Source of the DNA: Nocardia caishijiensis NBRC 108228
GTDB taxonomy: Bacteria; Actinomycetota; Actinomycetes; Mycobacteriales; Mycobacteriaceae
Assembly: GCF_001612825.1 (NCBI RefSeq)
Contig: NZ_BDBE01000025.1
Span: forward strand, 248,001-312,000
Length of the DNA: 64,000 nucleotides
Direction of reading: 5' to 3'
Shown here: positions 50,461 to 59,421 of the stretch, piece after piece
How the letters are laid out: each line of letters opens with the position of its first letter
How positions within the stretch are numbered: position 1 is the stretch's first letter
Position numbers and translations under genes: made by a program
Notes under the pieces: model-generated
The model's database searches: none
Seen by the model: only the letters and a program-made list of their open reading frames with translations
What the model was told of the DNA's origin: nothing

Positions 50461-52014
50461 TCAGGCGGGGCAGGCGCCGCCGTCGGCGGGCAGTTTCCCC
50501 TCCGCCAGGTAGGCGTTGACCGCCTGCTGTGCGCACCCGGAATGCGCCACGACCGGATGCCCCCAACCCTGCCAGGTCATGGTGGCGTGCCGGGCGCCCG
50601 CCGCGCCGAGCGCACCGGTGACCGAGGCGGCCGCACCGCCGACGACGGGATCGGCGACACCGGCGAACACCAGCACGGGCAGCGCCAAGTCGGCGGGCAG
50701 CGGCGGCGCGGTGGAGACGGGCCAGGCCGAGCACACCATCAGTCCGATCGCGGCGGTGCGACCGAAAACCGGATATTTGCCGGTCCAGGTGTCGGCCAGT
50801 TCGCGGGCCCGATCGGGGGTGGGCGGTTGCTGGCTGTCGGTGCACCGGTTCACGAACTCGCCGTCGGACGAGATCGCGGCCGCCTCTCGCCCGACCAGCG
50901 CGGCCAGGGGACCTCGATCGCCCCGGTCGGCGGCGGCGAGGATGTCGGCCAGGGCGGTGACCCGGCCCGCCTGGTCGCCGCGCGGGCTCGACAGGAAACC
51001 GGTGAGTGCCGTCGACAGGTCAGCGGCACTGATCTCGCCCAGCCCGCCGGAACTCGCCTTGGTCATCAATGCCACAACGGCGGCGCGTGGATCGGGGCCG
51101 AGCGCGCAGTTGGCCGCCTTGCAACGCTGGGCGAACGCGGTGAGCGCGGCCTCGGCGCCGGTGACACGGGCCTCGGCCACGGTCGCGGCGTCGGCACCGA
51201 CCGGTTCCGGCGCGTCGAGGACGAGCCGGGCCAGGTGGTCGCCGTAACGGCGCGCGTAGCTGAGCGCGACCTTGCCGCCGTTGCCCGCGCCGAGCAGGTT
51301 GATCTTGTCGACCTGCCACTGTTTGCGCAGCTGCTCGATGTCGTCGGCGGCGTGCGGTGCGTCGAAGGTGCCCTCGTAGGGCTGCAGGAAATCGCGGCAG
51401 GCGATGGTGGCGTCCTGACTGAGACCGGCCACCGCCCCGACCTGGTCGGCATTGCCAACCCCGGTCTGCCCGAGATCGGTCAGCACGGCGCGCAATTGGG
51501 CCGGAATGCAGTCGATGGGCTGGGAGGCGCCGATGCCGCGCCGATCGACCGCGACGATCGGCTGCGCGGTGAGCAGCGCCCGATTGGGGCCGATGGCCAG
51601 ACCGGCCAGGGTCGAGGCCGAGGACCGGTCGGCACCGGAGGTCAGCACCAGCGGGGCCACATCGGTGGGTGTCTGGGGCAGCCGGGCCCGCAGGGCACCC
51701 GCGCGGAAGGTGCCGAGCACGGTGCCCGCGGTGTCGATCGGCGTCGAGAAGTCGGCGCATTCGAGCACGAGTCCGGCGGGCACGTCGCCGAAGGCCAGTG
51801 AGCTGATCGTCGACTCGGTGCAGTCGCGCCACGTGAGGTCGGACTTGGGGACTTCGGCCTTGCCGAGATCCTCGGCGGCGGGCGCTTCGGTCGCCGCACC
51901 ACCGGCGCCCGGTCGTTCCACCGCGACGACGGGCCGATCCGAGGGTCCGGCCCCGCAGCCCGCGAGCAAGATCGACAGTGTCGCGGCCGTCACCGCGGCC
52001 CGAGTCAAGCGCAT
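50461..52014 (-). CDS. secreted alpha/beta-hydrolase lipoprotein (Rv2672-like)
   Basis: A 517-residue lipoprotein: signal peptide ending in lipobox LAGC (Cys20), a Pro/Ala-rich spacer, then a tripeptidyl-aminopeptidase-like hydrolase. Family marks: LTSGADRSSASTL, VAVDRRGIGAS, DDIEQLRKQW, a TAP-type C-terminal region with FAGVADPVVGG (acid) and WQGWGHPVVAHSGCAQQAVN (His). The nucleophile elbow reads LLGAGNGGKVAL, i.e. G-x-G-x-G, so the expected Ser is Gly244. It may be a non-catalytic member or use another residue. Its mycobacterial homologue Rv2672 is an exported protease-like protein. Confidence 0.82.
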   Translation of the reverse strand: MRLTRAAVTAATLSILLAGCGAGPSDRPVVAVERPGAGGAATEAPAAEDLGKAEVPKSDLTWRDCTESTISSLAFGDVPAGLVLECADFSTPIDTAGTVLGTFRAGALRARLPQTPTDVAPLVLTSGADRSSASTLAGLAIGPNRALLTAQPIVAVDRRGIGASQPIDCIPAQLRAVLTDLGQTGVGNADQVGAVAGLSQDATIACRDFLQPYEGTFDAPHAADDIEQLRKQWQVDKINLLGAGNGGKVALSYARRYGDHLARLVLDAPEPVGADAATVAEARVTGAEAALTAFAQRCKAANCALGPDPRAAVVALMTKASSGGLGEISAADLSTALTGFLSSPRGDQAGRVTALADILAAADRGDRGPLAALVGREAAAISSDGEFVNRCTDSQQPPTPDRARELADTWTGKYPVFGRTAAIGLMVCSAWPVSTAPPLPADLALPVLVFAGVADPVVGGAAASVTGALGAAGARHATMTWQGWGHPVVAHSGCAQQAVNAYLAEGKLPADGGACPA

Positions 52015-52045
52015 GGCTACACCCTGCCAGGTTCGGCGCCGGGTT

Positions 52046-52807
52046 TCACCGACGGGCCCAGCGGGCCAGTACGGTGCCGTCGTCGTCGAGCACCAACTGC
52101 TTGCGCGTCATCGCGGTACCGAATTGCTTCGCCGACAGCGAGATTCGCCCGCCCGCCCCGCCGACCAGCAGCGGCGCGGTGGTCAGACACAGTTCGTCGA
52201 CCAGATCGGCCGCGGCCAGCTGACCGAACAGGTGCGGTCCGCCCTCGCACAGCACCCGCAGCAGTTCGCGCTCGGTGAGCGGCCGCAGCAGCGCCGAGGG
52301 GGTGATCGCGAACTCCGCGGCGATCACCACCTCGGCGCCCGCGTCCTCGAGCGCGTCGACGCGGTCCTTGTCGGCCTGGGCGGTGGTGAGGATCAGCGGT
52401 GGGGTTCGCGCGTCGGTGAACAGGCGCGCCGTCGGATCGAGGTTCGCGTTGCCCGAGACCACGGCGATCGGCGGTGGGCTGCCGTCCGCGCTGCCGCCGA
52501 CCCCGTGCCGGTAGTGCGTTCGCCGATGCTCGGCATCGGTACGCGCGCCGCCGTAGTCCTCGACGCGGACCGTGCCCGCACCGACCAGGATCACATCGGC
52601 GAGTTCACGCAGCAGCTTGAACACCAGCTTGTCGGCGGGGGTCGCCAGCCCCTTGGTCACCCCGTCGACGGCGAGCGCCCCGTCGATGCTGCTGACGAAG
52701 TTGGCCCGCACCCACGGCCGCTCCAGATGCCTCGGGTACGCATAGGCCCTGGCCAGTGCGTCGGCGTCGAGATCTGCGAGCTGGGTCACATTAGGGATAC
52801 GCTGCAT
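52046..52807 (-). CDS. RibD C-terminal-like pyrimidine reductase family protein
   Basis: A 253-residue NADPH-dependent reductase-fold protein. Motifs: RPWVRANFVSSIDGALAVDG, ADVILVGAGTVRVEDYGGAR, PIAVVSGNANLDPTARLF, LTERELLRVLCEGGPHLFGQ and DELCLTTAPLLVGGAG. There is no deaminase domain. The mycobacterial homologue Rv2671, annotated RibD, can reduce dihydrofolate as well. ATG 52807 (MQRIPNV) starts the recognisable sequence. Divergent from zapE across 35 bases. Confidence 0.85.
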   Translation of the reverse strand: MQRIPNVTQLADLDADALARAYAYPRHLERPWVRANFVSSIDGALAVDGVTKGLATPADKLVFKLLRELADVILVGAGTVRVEDYGGARTDAEHRRTHYRHGVGGSADGSPPPIAVVSGNANLDPTARLFTDARTPPLILTTAQADKDRVDALEDAGAEVVIAAEFAITPSALLRPLTERELLRVLCEGGPHLFGQLAAADLVDELCLTTAPLLVGGAGGRISLSAKQFGTAMTRKQLVLDDDGTVLARWARR

Positions 52808-52830
52808 AGGTACCGATGCAACCACGTCCG

Positions 52831-52836
52831 TACGAT
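52831..52836 (+). promoter_or_regulatory. -10 element of a leaderless promoter (zapE)
   Basis: TACGAT, 6 bases, ATG 52843. Confidence 0.55.
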
Positions 52837-52842
52837 TCGCAC

Positions 52843-53862
52843 ATGCAAGAACGCCTCGTCGATCGCCACCCGGAGGTCCCGGCCGACCAGCTCGTCGCCC
52901 AGATGGTGCCCCCGCCCATGTTCGACGAGGTCAGCTTCGCCTCCTACATTCCCGACCCCAAGGAACCCAGCCAGGCCGCCGCAGTGCGCAAGGCCGAGGA
53001 ATTCGCCGGTCAGGTCGCCAAGATCCACAAGGCCGCGTCGAAGAAGAGCCTCTTCGGCAAGAAGAAGGCCGTCACCGGTGCGGGTCTGTACCTCGACGGC
53101 GGTTTCGGTGTCGGCAAGACCCACCTGCTCGCCTCGATCTTCCACAGCGCGCCCGCCCCGAAGTCGTTCGGCACCTTCGGTGAGCTGACCAACCTGGTCG
53201 GCGCCCTCGGCTTCGTCAACGCCGTGGAGCGCCTGTCCGCCAACAGCCTGCTGTGCATCGACGAGTTCGAACTCGACGACCCGGGCGACACCACGATGGT
53301 CTCGCGCCTGCTCACCGAGCTGTCCGCCGCGGGTGTCTCCATCGCGGCCACTTCCAACACGCTCCCGAGTCAGCTCGGCGAGGGTCGGTTCGCCGCGCAG
53401 GACTTCCTGCGTGAGATCAAGAAACTCGGCTCCATCTTCGAACCGGTGCGCGTCGACGGCCCCGACTACCGACACCGCGACCTGCCGCCCGCCCCCGAGC
53501 CCACCTCGCCCGAGGTGCTGGCCGAACGCGCCGCCGCCACACCGGGTTCCACCCTCGACGACTACGACGCGCTGTTGAAGCACCTGAGCACGCTGCATCC
53601 GTCGAAGTACGGCGCGCTCATCAACGGGGTCACCTCGGTGTTCGTCTCCGGTGTGCACCCGGTGACCGATCAGGCCGTCGCGCTGCGCATCGTTGTCCTC
53701 GCCGACCGCCTCTACGACGCGAGCATCCCGGTCACCGTGTCCGGCGCCAAGCTCGACGAGATCTTCTCCCAGGAGATGCTCGACGGCGGTTACCGCAAGA
53801 AGTACCTGCGCGCGATCTCGCGCCTGCTCGCGCTGTCGCGGTTCGAGGCCGCTACCACGTAG
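52843..53862 (+). CDS. zapE: AFG1/ZapE-family ATPase
   Basis: A 339-residue AAA-like P-loop ATPase. Walker A: LYLDGGFGVGKTHLLASIFH. Walker B: LLCIDEFELDDPGDTTMVSR. Arg/sensor part: SIAATSNTLPSQLGEGRFAA. C-terminal block with RHRDLPPAPEPTSPEVL. E. coli ZapE helps FtsZ rings disassemble under stress; in mycolata (Rv2670c) the role is not established. ATG 52843 is chosen for the leaderless promoter; an in-frame ATG at 52816 would lie ahead of it. Confidence 0.9.
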   Translation: MQERLVDRHPEVPADQLVAQMVPPPMFDEVSFASYIPDPKEPSQAAAVRKAEEFAGQVAKIHKAASKKSLFGKKKAVTGAGLYLDGGFGVGKTHLLASIFHSAPAPKSFGTFGELTNLVGALGFVNAVERLSANSLLCIDEFELDDPGDTTMVSRLLTELSAAGVSIAATSNTLPSQLGEGRFAAQDFLREIKKLGSIFEPVRVDGPDYRHRDLPPAPEPTSPEVLAERAAATPGSTLDDYDALLKHLSTLHPSKYGALINGVTSVFVSGVHPVTDQAVALRIVVLADRLYDASIPVTVSGAKLDEIFSQEMLDGGYRKKYLRAISRLLALSRFEAATT

Positions 53863-53865
53863 GGG

Positions 53866-54405
53866 TCACAGCGTCCGTTCGAAGACGAAATCGTCGAGCA
53901 CCCGGCTGCCGACGGTCATCGTCTTGGTGCCGACCCGCACGAACCCGTGCTTGCCGTAGAACCGCTGCGCGCGTTCGTTGTCCTGGTTGACCCCGAGCCA
54001 CACCGCGTCGGCCCCGCCCGCCCGCGCGGTGTCGACGGCGGCGTCCATGAGCGCGGTGGACACCCCGGTGCCCTGGTGGCCCGGCAGCACGTACATCTTG
54101 CTCAGCTCGACCACCGCACCCGGGCTGACCTGTGCGTCGATGTCCGGGTCGGTCGGCCTGCCCGCGACCAGCATGGCGTAACCGACGATCTCGTCGCCGT
54201 CGACCGCCTTGAGGACGGTGCGGTCCGGATCGGAGAGGTACTCGCCGAACCGGTCGCCCGAGAGCATCTCGGTCAGGAAGGCCTCGATGTCGGCGGGGGT
54301 GGCCTGTGGGGGACAGGCAAGCGGGAAGGTCACGGTGGCCACATCGCTGAGTGCCTCGGCGTCCCAGAGTCCGGCCCGGTCGACGACGACGGAGCTGTTG
54401 GTCAT
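53866..54405 (-). CDS. GNAT-family N-acetyltransferase
   Basis: A 179-residue acyl-CoA-dependent transferase. The acetyl-CoA pyrophosphate motif is VELSKMYVLPGHQGTGVSTA; then AVWLGVNQDNERAQRFYGKH and FVRVGTKTM complete motif B. Start at ATG 54405 (MTNSSVVVDRAGL). Substrate unknown; the position matches Rv2669. It converges with zapE, with stops 3 bases apart. Confidence 0.87.
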   Translation of the reverse strand: MTNSSVVVDRAGLWDAEALSDVATVTFPLACPPQATPADIEAFLTEMLSGDRFGEYLSDPDRTVLKAVDGDEIVGYAMLVAGRPTDPDIDAQVSPGAVVELSKMYVLPGHQGTGVSTALMDAAVDTARAGGADAVWLGVNQDNERAQRFYGKHGFVRVGTKTMTVGSRVLDDFVFERTL

Positions 54406-54486
54406 CGTTCCAGTACAGCACGGGCGTGCCGGTGGTAGACAGCACTGCCTGTCCCGCGGCGGTGGCACCGTGACGGCGGTCCCGAG

Positions 54487-54492
54487 TACTCT
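54487..54492 (+). promoter_or_regulatory. -10 element of a leaderless promoter (monooxygenase)
   Basis: TACTCT, 7 bases, ATG 54500. Confidence 0.55.
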
Positions 54493-54499
54493 CCTGGCC

Positions 54500-56002
54500 A
54501 TGACTAGCGGTAGCCGCATCGGGATCGTCGGTGCGGGAGTTGCGGGATTGGCTTGCGCGAAGGTGTTGAGTCAGGCGGGGTTCCCGGTCGAGATCTTCGA
54601 CCGAGCCCCTGATGTGGGCGGTGTGTGGAGCGCCACCCGCCGCTACCCGGGCCTGCGCTCGCAGAACAGCAAGCACACCGACCACTTCAGCGACCACCCG
54701 ATGCCGGAGGACTACCCACGCTGGCCCGACGGCCAGCAGATGCAGGCCTACCTCGCCGGGTACGCGCAGAAATTCGGTCTCACCGGACACCTGCGGCTGC
54801 GCACCGAGGTGGTCGCCGCCGACCCGGTCGACAGCGGCTGGTTGCTCGAGATCCGCGACGAGATGGGTGTGCACCGCAGCACCTGCGATCACCTGATCGT
54901 CGCCAACGGTGTGTACAGCGACCCGGTGATGCCGAACCTGCCCGGCGCCGCCGCCTTCCGTGCCGCGGGCGGACAGCTGTGCCATGTCTCGCAGTTCCAC
55001 GACGCCGAGCTGGCGCGCGACCGCTCGGTGGTCGTCGTCGGTTACGGCAAGTCGGCCTGCGATGTGGCCGAGGCCGTGAGTCACCTCGCCGACGAGACCA
55101 GCGTGATCGCCCGCCGACTCACCTGGAAGCTACCGCGCAAGTTCGGTTTCGGCACCGACTACGAACGTCTGCTGCTCACCCGCGCGGGTGAGGCGCACTT
55201 CCCCTCCCGGTTCGGCCACCGCGCCGAACGCCTGCTCGACCGGCTCGCCCTGCGCGAAGCCAATCTCGACCTGCTGCAGGAACGGGTGACGCGCAAGCTG
55301 CGGTTGCGCGAACTGGGCCTGGTCCCTGAAGGCTCACTGGCCGACATGGCGACCAGCAGCGCCGCGCTTGCCACCGAGGGGTTCTACGACCAGGTGGAGG
55401 CGGGCCGTATCGCCGTACACCGCGACGCCGAGATCGTGGAACTCATCGGCGGGCAGCACGGACCGGCGGTGCGGTTGTCCGACGGCACCCTGAAACTGGC
55501 CGAGATCGTGGTGTGCGCCACCGGATATCGCCAGGAGGTCCCGTTCCTCACCCCGTTCGTGCGCCGCTCGCTCACCGACGAGGCGGGCGACTTCCGGCTC
55601 TACCGCCACATCCTGCCCGTCGAGGTCCCCAACCTCAGCTTCGCCGGGTACAACAGCTCCAATATCAGCGCGCTGAGTGCCGAGGTCGGTGCGCACTGGA
55701 TCGCGGGCCTGCTCACCGGTGCCTTCGTTCCGCCGGTCGCCGAGCTGATGAACAACGACATCGATGAGCGCCTCGCCTGGTCGCGGGCCCGCAGCAACGG
55801 TGTCCACGCGCACGGCGCGTCGGTGATCCCGTTCTCGCTTGGCAATATCGACGAGATGCTCGACGATCTCGGCACCCCGTTGTCGCTGTCGGCCCGGCTC
55901 GGGCAGTGGGTGCGCCCCGTGCGTCCCGCGACATACCGGACGGTGCTGCGCAACCGGAACGCCGCCCCGGCGCCGACGCCCGTCGCGGTGGTCGAGGGAT
56001 AA
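54500..56002 (+). CDS. flavin-containing (FMO/BVMO-like) monooxygenase
   Basis: A 500-residue flavoprotein. FAD site: RIGIVGAGVAGLACAKVLSQ with IFDRAPDVGGVW; NADPH site: SVVVVGYGKSACDVAEAVSH; CHVSQFHD between them resembles the FMO fingerprint. The late motif VVCATGYRQEVPFL is also typical. It probably oxygenates a lipophilic substrate or ketone with NADPH and O2; no substrate evident. The LysR gene follows 55 bases later but has its own promoter. Confidence 0.86.
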   Translation: MTSGSRIGIVGAGVAGLACAKVLSQAGFPVEIFDRAPDVGGVWSATRRYPGLRSQNSKHTDHFSDHPMPEDYPRWPDGQQMQAYLAGYAQKFGLTGHLRLRTEVVAADPVDSGWLLEIRDEMGVHRSTCDHLIVANGVYSDPVMPNLPGAAAFRAAGGQLCHVSQFHDAELARDRSVVVVGYGKSACDVAEAVSHLADETSVIARRLTWKLPRKFGFGTDYERLLLTRAGEAHFPSRFGHRAERLLDRLALREANLDLLQERVTRKLRLRELGLVPEGSLADMATSSAALATEGFYDQVEAGRIAVHRDAEIVELIGGQHGPAVRLSDGTLKLAEIVVCATGYRQEVPFLTPFVRRSLTDEAGDFRLYRHILPVEVPNLSFAGYNSSNISALSAEVGAHWIAGLLTGAFVPPVAELMNNDIDERLAWSRARSNGVHAHGASVIPFSLGNIDEMLDDLGTPLSLSARLGQWVRPVRPATYRTVLRNRNAAPAPTPVAVVEG

Positions 56003-56045
56003 CCGACACGCGGTGCGGCCGCTTGGTGACGAACCGGGCGTTGGT

Positions 56046-56051
56046 GATAAT
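56046..56051 (+). promoter_or_regulatory. -10 element of a leaderless promoter (LysR)
   Basis: GATAAT, 6 bases, GTG 56058. Confidence 0.45.
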
Positions 56052-56057
56052 CCTCGC

Positions 56058-56993
56058 GTGGAAGCGCTGGATCTGAACCTGCTGCCCGCCTTGGACGCGC
56101 TGCTCGACACCAACAGCGTCACCGAGGCGGCCCGGCGTCTGCACACCTCCACCTCGGCGATGAGCCGCACCCTCACCCGGCTGCGTGAGGTGTTCGGCGA
56201 CCCGCTGCTTGTACGCTCCGGCAGGCATCTCGTCCCGACACCGCGCGCGCTGGAACTGCGCCGGGACGTGGCCGCGCTGGTCGAGGCGAGCCGGGTGTTG
56301 CTCACCGCGCACGAGGGCGGCGGCGTGGGCAGGCAGCGGGATTTCGTCGTGCGCGTGGGTGACGCGGTGGCCGCGCGGCTGGCGGGTCCGCTGCTCGGTG
56401 CCGTCGGGGCACAACTGCCCGGTGTGACGGTGCGCCTGCTGGCCGCCGATCCCGCCGACACCGCCGTCGCCCTGCGTGACGGACTGGTCGACATCGAAGT
56501 GGGCGTGCTCGGGCGCACCGACCCGGAAACGGTGGTGCAGCGGCTGATCACCGACCGCTGGGTGGGAGTGGCCGCCGCCGACCACCCCTTCGCCGTCGAC
56601 CGGCCAACCGTCGCCGCCTACGCCTCCGCGCGCCACCTGGAGGTCTCACCCACCGGCCGCACCCACAGCCCCATCGACGACCGTCTCGCGCTGCACGGTC
56701 GCACCCGTCGCGTCGTCGCGACCGTCGCCGACCTGGCGACGGCCCTGTTCACGGTGGCGACCACCGACCTGATCTGCCCGGCCCCGGCGGCGCTGTCGCG
56801 CCCCGCCTGTCAGGCGCTGGATCTGGCCACCTTCGAGATCCCGCTGCCGCTGCCCGCCCCGGTCGTCGCCATGGCGTGGCATCCGCGCAACACCGCCGAC
56901 GCGGGCCACCGCGCCGTGCGCGAACTCGTCGCGACCGTGCTGCGTGACGCACCGGAGGCGCCCGCCGTGCGCTCGGTCGGCCTCGCGGTCTAG
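56058..56993 (+). CDS. LysR-family transcriptional regulator
   Basis: A 311-residue regulator. HTH at about residues 5-65 (LDLNLLPALDALLDTNSVTE, AARRLHTSTSAMSRTLTRLR, VFGDPLLVRSGRHLVPTPRA). The rest is a periplasmic-binding-like effector domain (VRVGDAVAARLAGPLLGAVG ... DLICPAPAALSR). It may control the monooxygenase just upstream, though LysR targets are usually divergent. Its stop overlaps the convergent gene by 4 bases. Confidence 0.9.
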   Translation: MEALDLNLLPALDALLDTNSVTEAARRLHTSTSAMSRTLTRLREVFGDPLLVRSGRHLVPTPRALELRRDVAALVEASRVLLTAHEGGGVGRQRDFVVRVGDAVAARLAGPLLGAVGAQLPGVTVRLLAADPADTAVALRDGLVDIEVGVLGRTDPETVVQRLITDRWVGVAAADHPFAVDRPTVAAYASARHLEVSPTGRTHSPIDDRLALHGRTRRVVATVADLATALFTVATTDLICPAPAALSRPACQALDLATFEIPLPLPAPVVAMAWHPRNTADAGHRAVRELVATVLRDAPEAPAVRSVGLAV

Positions 56994-59038
56994 CCGAGAT
57001 CCTGGGTCGGCGGTCCGAAGACGTCGCGGCGGCCCGGCGGCAGGCCCGCGGAACGCTTGAGTTCGTCCAGCATGGCCTGCAATTTGTCGACGTGCGCGGC
57101 CGATTCGAGGTCGAAGGCGCGGTAGGTGCCGGTCACGGTGATGCCTGCCGGGTCGGTGTCCGTAGGGATCGGGGCGGGGCCGAGCTTGTCCTCGACGCTC
57201 GACGGGGTGGGCACGGCGGGTAGATCGACCGCGGGCGTGCCGGGTCGGCCGTGTCGGGTGCCCACTTCGTTGTCCGCGTTGGTGAATCGCACGGTGGGCT
57301 GCGGATCGACCGCTTCGTTCGCCTGGGTCGGGTATCGGTCCGTGTCGTCGTCGCGCGGGGCGTGTTGTCCGAATGCCGAGGCGGTCTCGTCGGCGCTGTG
57401 ACCGCGCGGTCGGTCGAATCGGCTGCCGGGAGCGGTCACCTCGTCGCTCGAGTCGTCGAACGACGGTTCGGCCTCACCCATCGGCGGAGCCGCGTCGGCG
57501 GGCGGCGGGACGACCAGCCGGGCCGGGGCGCTGGATGTTTCGGCGTTGCGGGGCGTGAAATCGGTGAAGACGGACTCGCCGCGCTGCGCGGAGTCGGTGG
57601 TGAAGCCGTTGCGGGCGTGGCCGTTGCGCGCGGAACTGGGCAGGGTCGTCTCCACGTCGTCGTCGAAGGACCACTGGATGCCGTTGGCGTTCCCGTTCTT
57701 CGGCGCGGGCGCGGACCCGCCGCCGAATCCGTTGAAGGCCGCGCCGTTCGTCGCTTCCCTGGCAGCGGCCACCTGAATGTCCTCGCGGGAGGCGAAGCCC
57801 GCACGGTCCGGCTCGCGCCCGCCCGCATGGCCCTCGGCCCGGACGTCTGCCAAATCACTCGGAGCTCCGTGGTGTGTGTTCTCCGAACCGCCGACCCGCT
57901 CATCGACCGCGTTGCCGGTGTCGGAGGTGCTGTGCCGCAGGTCTTCCCGCGCGGCGGGTTGTTCGACGGGGTACGGCTCACCGTTGCGCCGGGTGCCGGA
58001 CCCGTTGCGCTGAGCCTGCGGGTCCACTTCGTTGGGTGACCAGGTCACGTTGCCCGAGATGGTGTGGCGTTCGGTGCCTCGGATCTCGGCGGCCTTGCTC
58101 ACCGGCCGGGCGCGCTCGACCGCCGCGGCGCCGCGCTCCGCGCTGGAGGTGCTGTCCTCCACCCGGCTCGACTCACCGGACGAATCCGGGAGCGGGACAG
58201 CACGATTCGCGGTGAGACCGACTCCTTCGGCCGCGATGTCGTCGGCCACGCCGCGCCGGTCCGGCTGCGCGGGCAGTCGGCCGCTCACCCGCTGCGCGTA
58301 CGAGACGACCTCGCCCGCAGGGGTTTCCGGAGCATGAGCCCCGTTCACCTGCGGTGAAACGCCGTTGACCCGATTCGTCCGCAGGGTGCCGTCGGATACC
58401 GCTGTCGACCCGTCCTCGGCCGCACCGGGAGTCGACAACCGCACGGTCGGTCGCGGTGCCGCGTCCTCGCGCGCACCGTTGCGCGCGCGGGGCGCCTGCG
58501 GCTCGGGATCACCGAGGCCCGACGTCTGGACCGCGAGAGCGGCCGTCTCGTCCCCGGACGCGGCCCGACCACGTTCGGCCGCAACGACAGTCTGGGGTTC
58601 GGTGGTGGCCCGGGGGACCGGAGCGGCGGTGATGGGCCAGGTGGGGTCGCCGAGGTGGTCGGGGACCGAACGGGTCGACTGACGGCGTTCCAGCGGCGGC
58701 CGGGCGGCCTCTTCGTGGGCGGCGGCCCTTTCGGCGGCCTCACGGACTTCACGTCTGCTGCGTCCCCGGGTGGGCGGTGGCGCCGGATCGTCGCCACCGT
58801 CGAGGGCGTCGAGCCTGGCACTGAGCCGGGAAATGTCCTGTGACGCATGGAAAGCCCAGGCTTCGAGGCGGCGGATACGCAGTTGGTCGGGCACGTCCTC
58901 GTCGTCACCGGGGAAGCCGGGAACCTCCTCGGCGACCCGCGCGGCGACGACATCGAGCTTCTCGCTGACCTCACGCAGCGCCGCGGCGATACTCGCCAGC
59001 ATCGACCCGATGGTTTCGTCGTGCTCAGCGTGGTTCAT
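56990..59038 (-). CDS. large low-complexity protein of unknown function
   Basis: 682 residues from ATG 59038 (a GTG two codons earlier gives 684). Residues 1-85 are helical: DETIGSMLASIAAALREVSE, KLDVVAARVAEE, then QLRIRRLEAWAFHASQDISR, LSARLDALDG. Residues ~90-620 are disordered, rich in Arg, Glu, Ala, Pro and Thr, with no repeats. The end (~625-680) is ordered again: ITVTGTYRAFDLESAAHVDK, LQAMLDELKRSAGLPPGRRD. No membrane segment or known domain. The ends suggest a scaffold joined by a long flexible linker. Confidence 0.75.
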   Translation of the reverse strand: MNHAEHDETIGSMLASIAAALREVSEKLDVVAARVAEEVPGFPGDDEDVPDQLRIRRLEAWAFHASQDISRLSARLDALDGGDDPAPPPTRGRSRREVREAAERAAAHEEAARPPLERRQSTRSVPDHLGDPTWPITAAPVPRATTEPQTVVAAERGRAASGDETAALAVQTSGLGDPEPQAPRARNGAREDAAPRPTVRLSTPGAAEDGSTAVSDGTLRTNRVNGVSPQVNGAHAPETPAGEVVSYAQRVSGRLPAQPDRRGVADDIAAEGVGLTANRAVPLPDSSGESSRVEDSTSSAERGAAAVERARPVSKAAEIRGTERHTISGNVTWSPNEVDPQAQRNGSGTRRNGEPYPVEQPAAREDLRHSTSDTGNAVDERVGGSENTHHGAPSDLADVRAEGHAGGREPDRAGFASREDIQVAAAREATNGAAFNGFGGGSAPAPKNGNANGIQWSFDDDVETTLPSSARNGHARNGFTTDSAQRGESVFTDFTPRNAETSSAPARLVVPPPADAAPPMGEAEPSFDDSSDEVTAPGSRFDRPRGHSADETASAFGQHAPRDDDTDRYPTQANEAVDPQPTVRFTNADNEVGTRHGRPGTPAVDLPAVPTPSSVEDKLGPAPIPTDTDPAGITVTGTYRAFDLESAAHVDKLQAMLDELKRSAGLPPGRRDVFGPPTQDLG

Positions 59039-59285
59039 GCACACCCTACTTCCGGTGGACGGCGAGCGTGCCCGCCTCGGCCGCTGCGATCATATCCACC
59101 GGTGCCCGCCGACGTCGTGTAGTGATCCTCGGTCGGTGCGCCAGGCGACGCGCCGAACCTTTTCGTAATCGGGACGAAAAGGACCGGCAACCCGGCCGGT
59201 CTGTGTATCGAATTGATCAAGATCTTCGCCGGTCGGTGCGACGTTGGCACAATGAAAGGGCTTGATATACAAGCAATGTCGCCGT

Positions 59286-59301
59286 TGTGATCTCGATCAC
59301 G
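59286..59301. promoter_or_regulatory. CRP/GlxR-type binding site
   Basis: TGTGA-TCTCGA-TCACG matches the CRP-family consensus (TGTGA-N6-TCACA) in all but the last base. It lies 121 bases before GTG 59422 and 248 bases before the divergent start at 59038. The rest of 59039-59421 holds a TATACA/TATATC region near 59262-59275 but no gene. Confidence 0.55.
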
Positions 59302-59421
59302 GCACGGCGACGCACCCGAGTGCGGGTCAAGGGGGCTGGCGGCGTGTCGGCGCCTACGGGAACCTGAGTGCAGGCGTGGGCGCGGGCGCACGACAGGCCC
59401 CGGTGGGTAGGGAGTGATGGT

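Noticed and set aside
59368..59421. Longer start for the CoiA-like gene at GTG 59368
   Set aside because: The upstream 18 residues show no conservation signs, while GTG 59422 has a well-spaced GGGAG.
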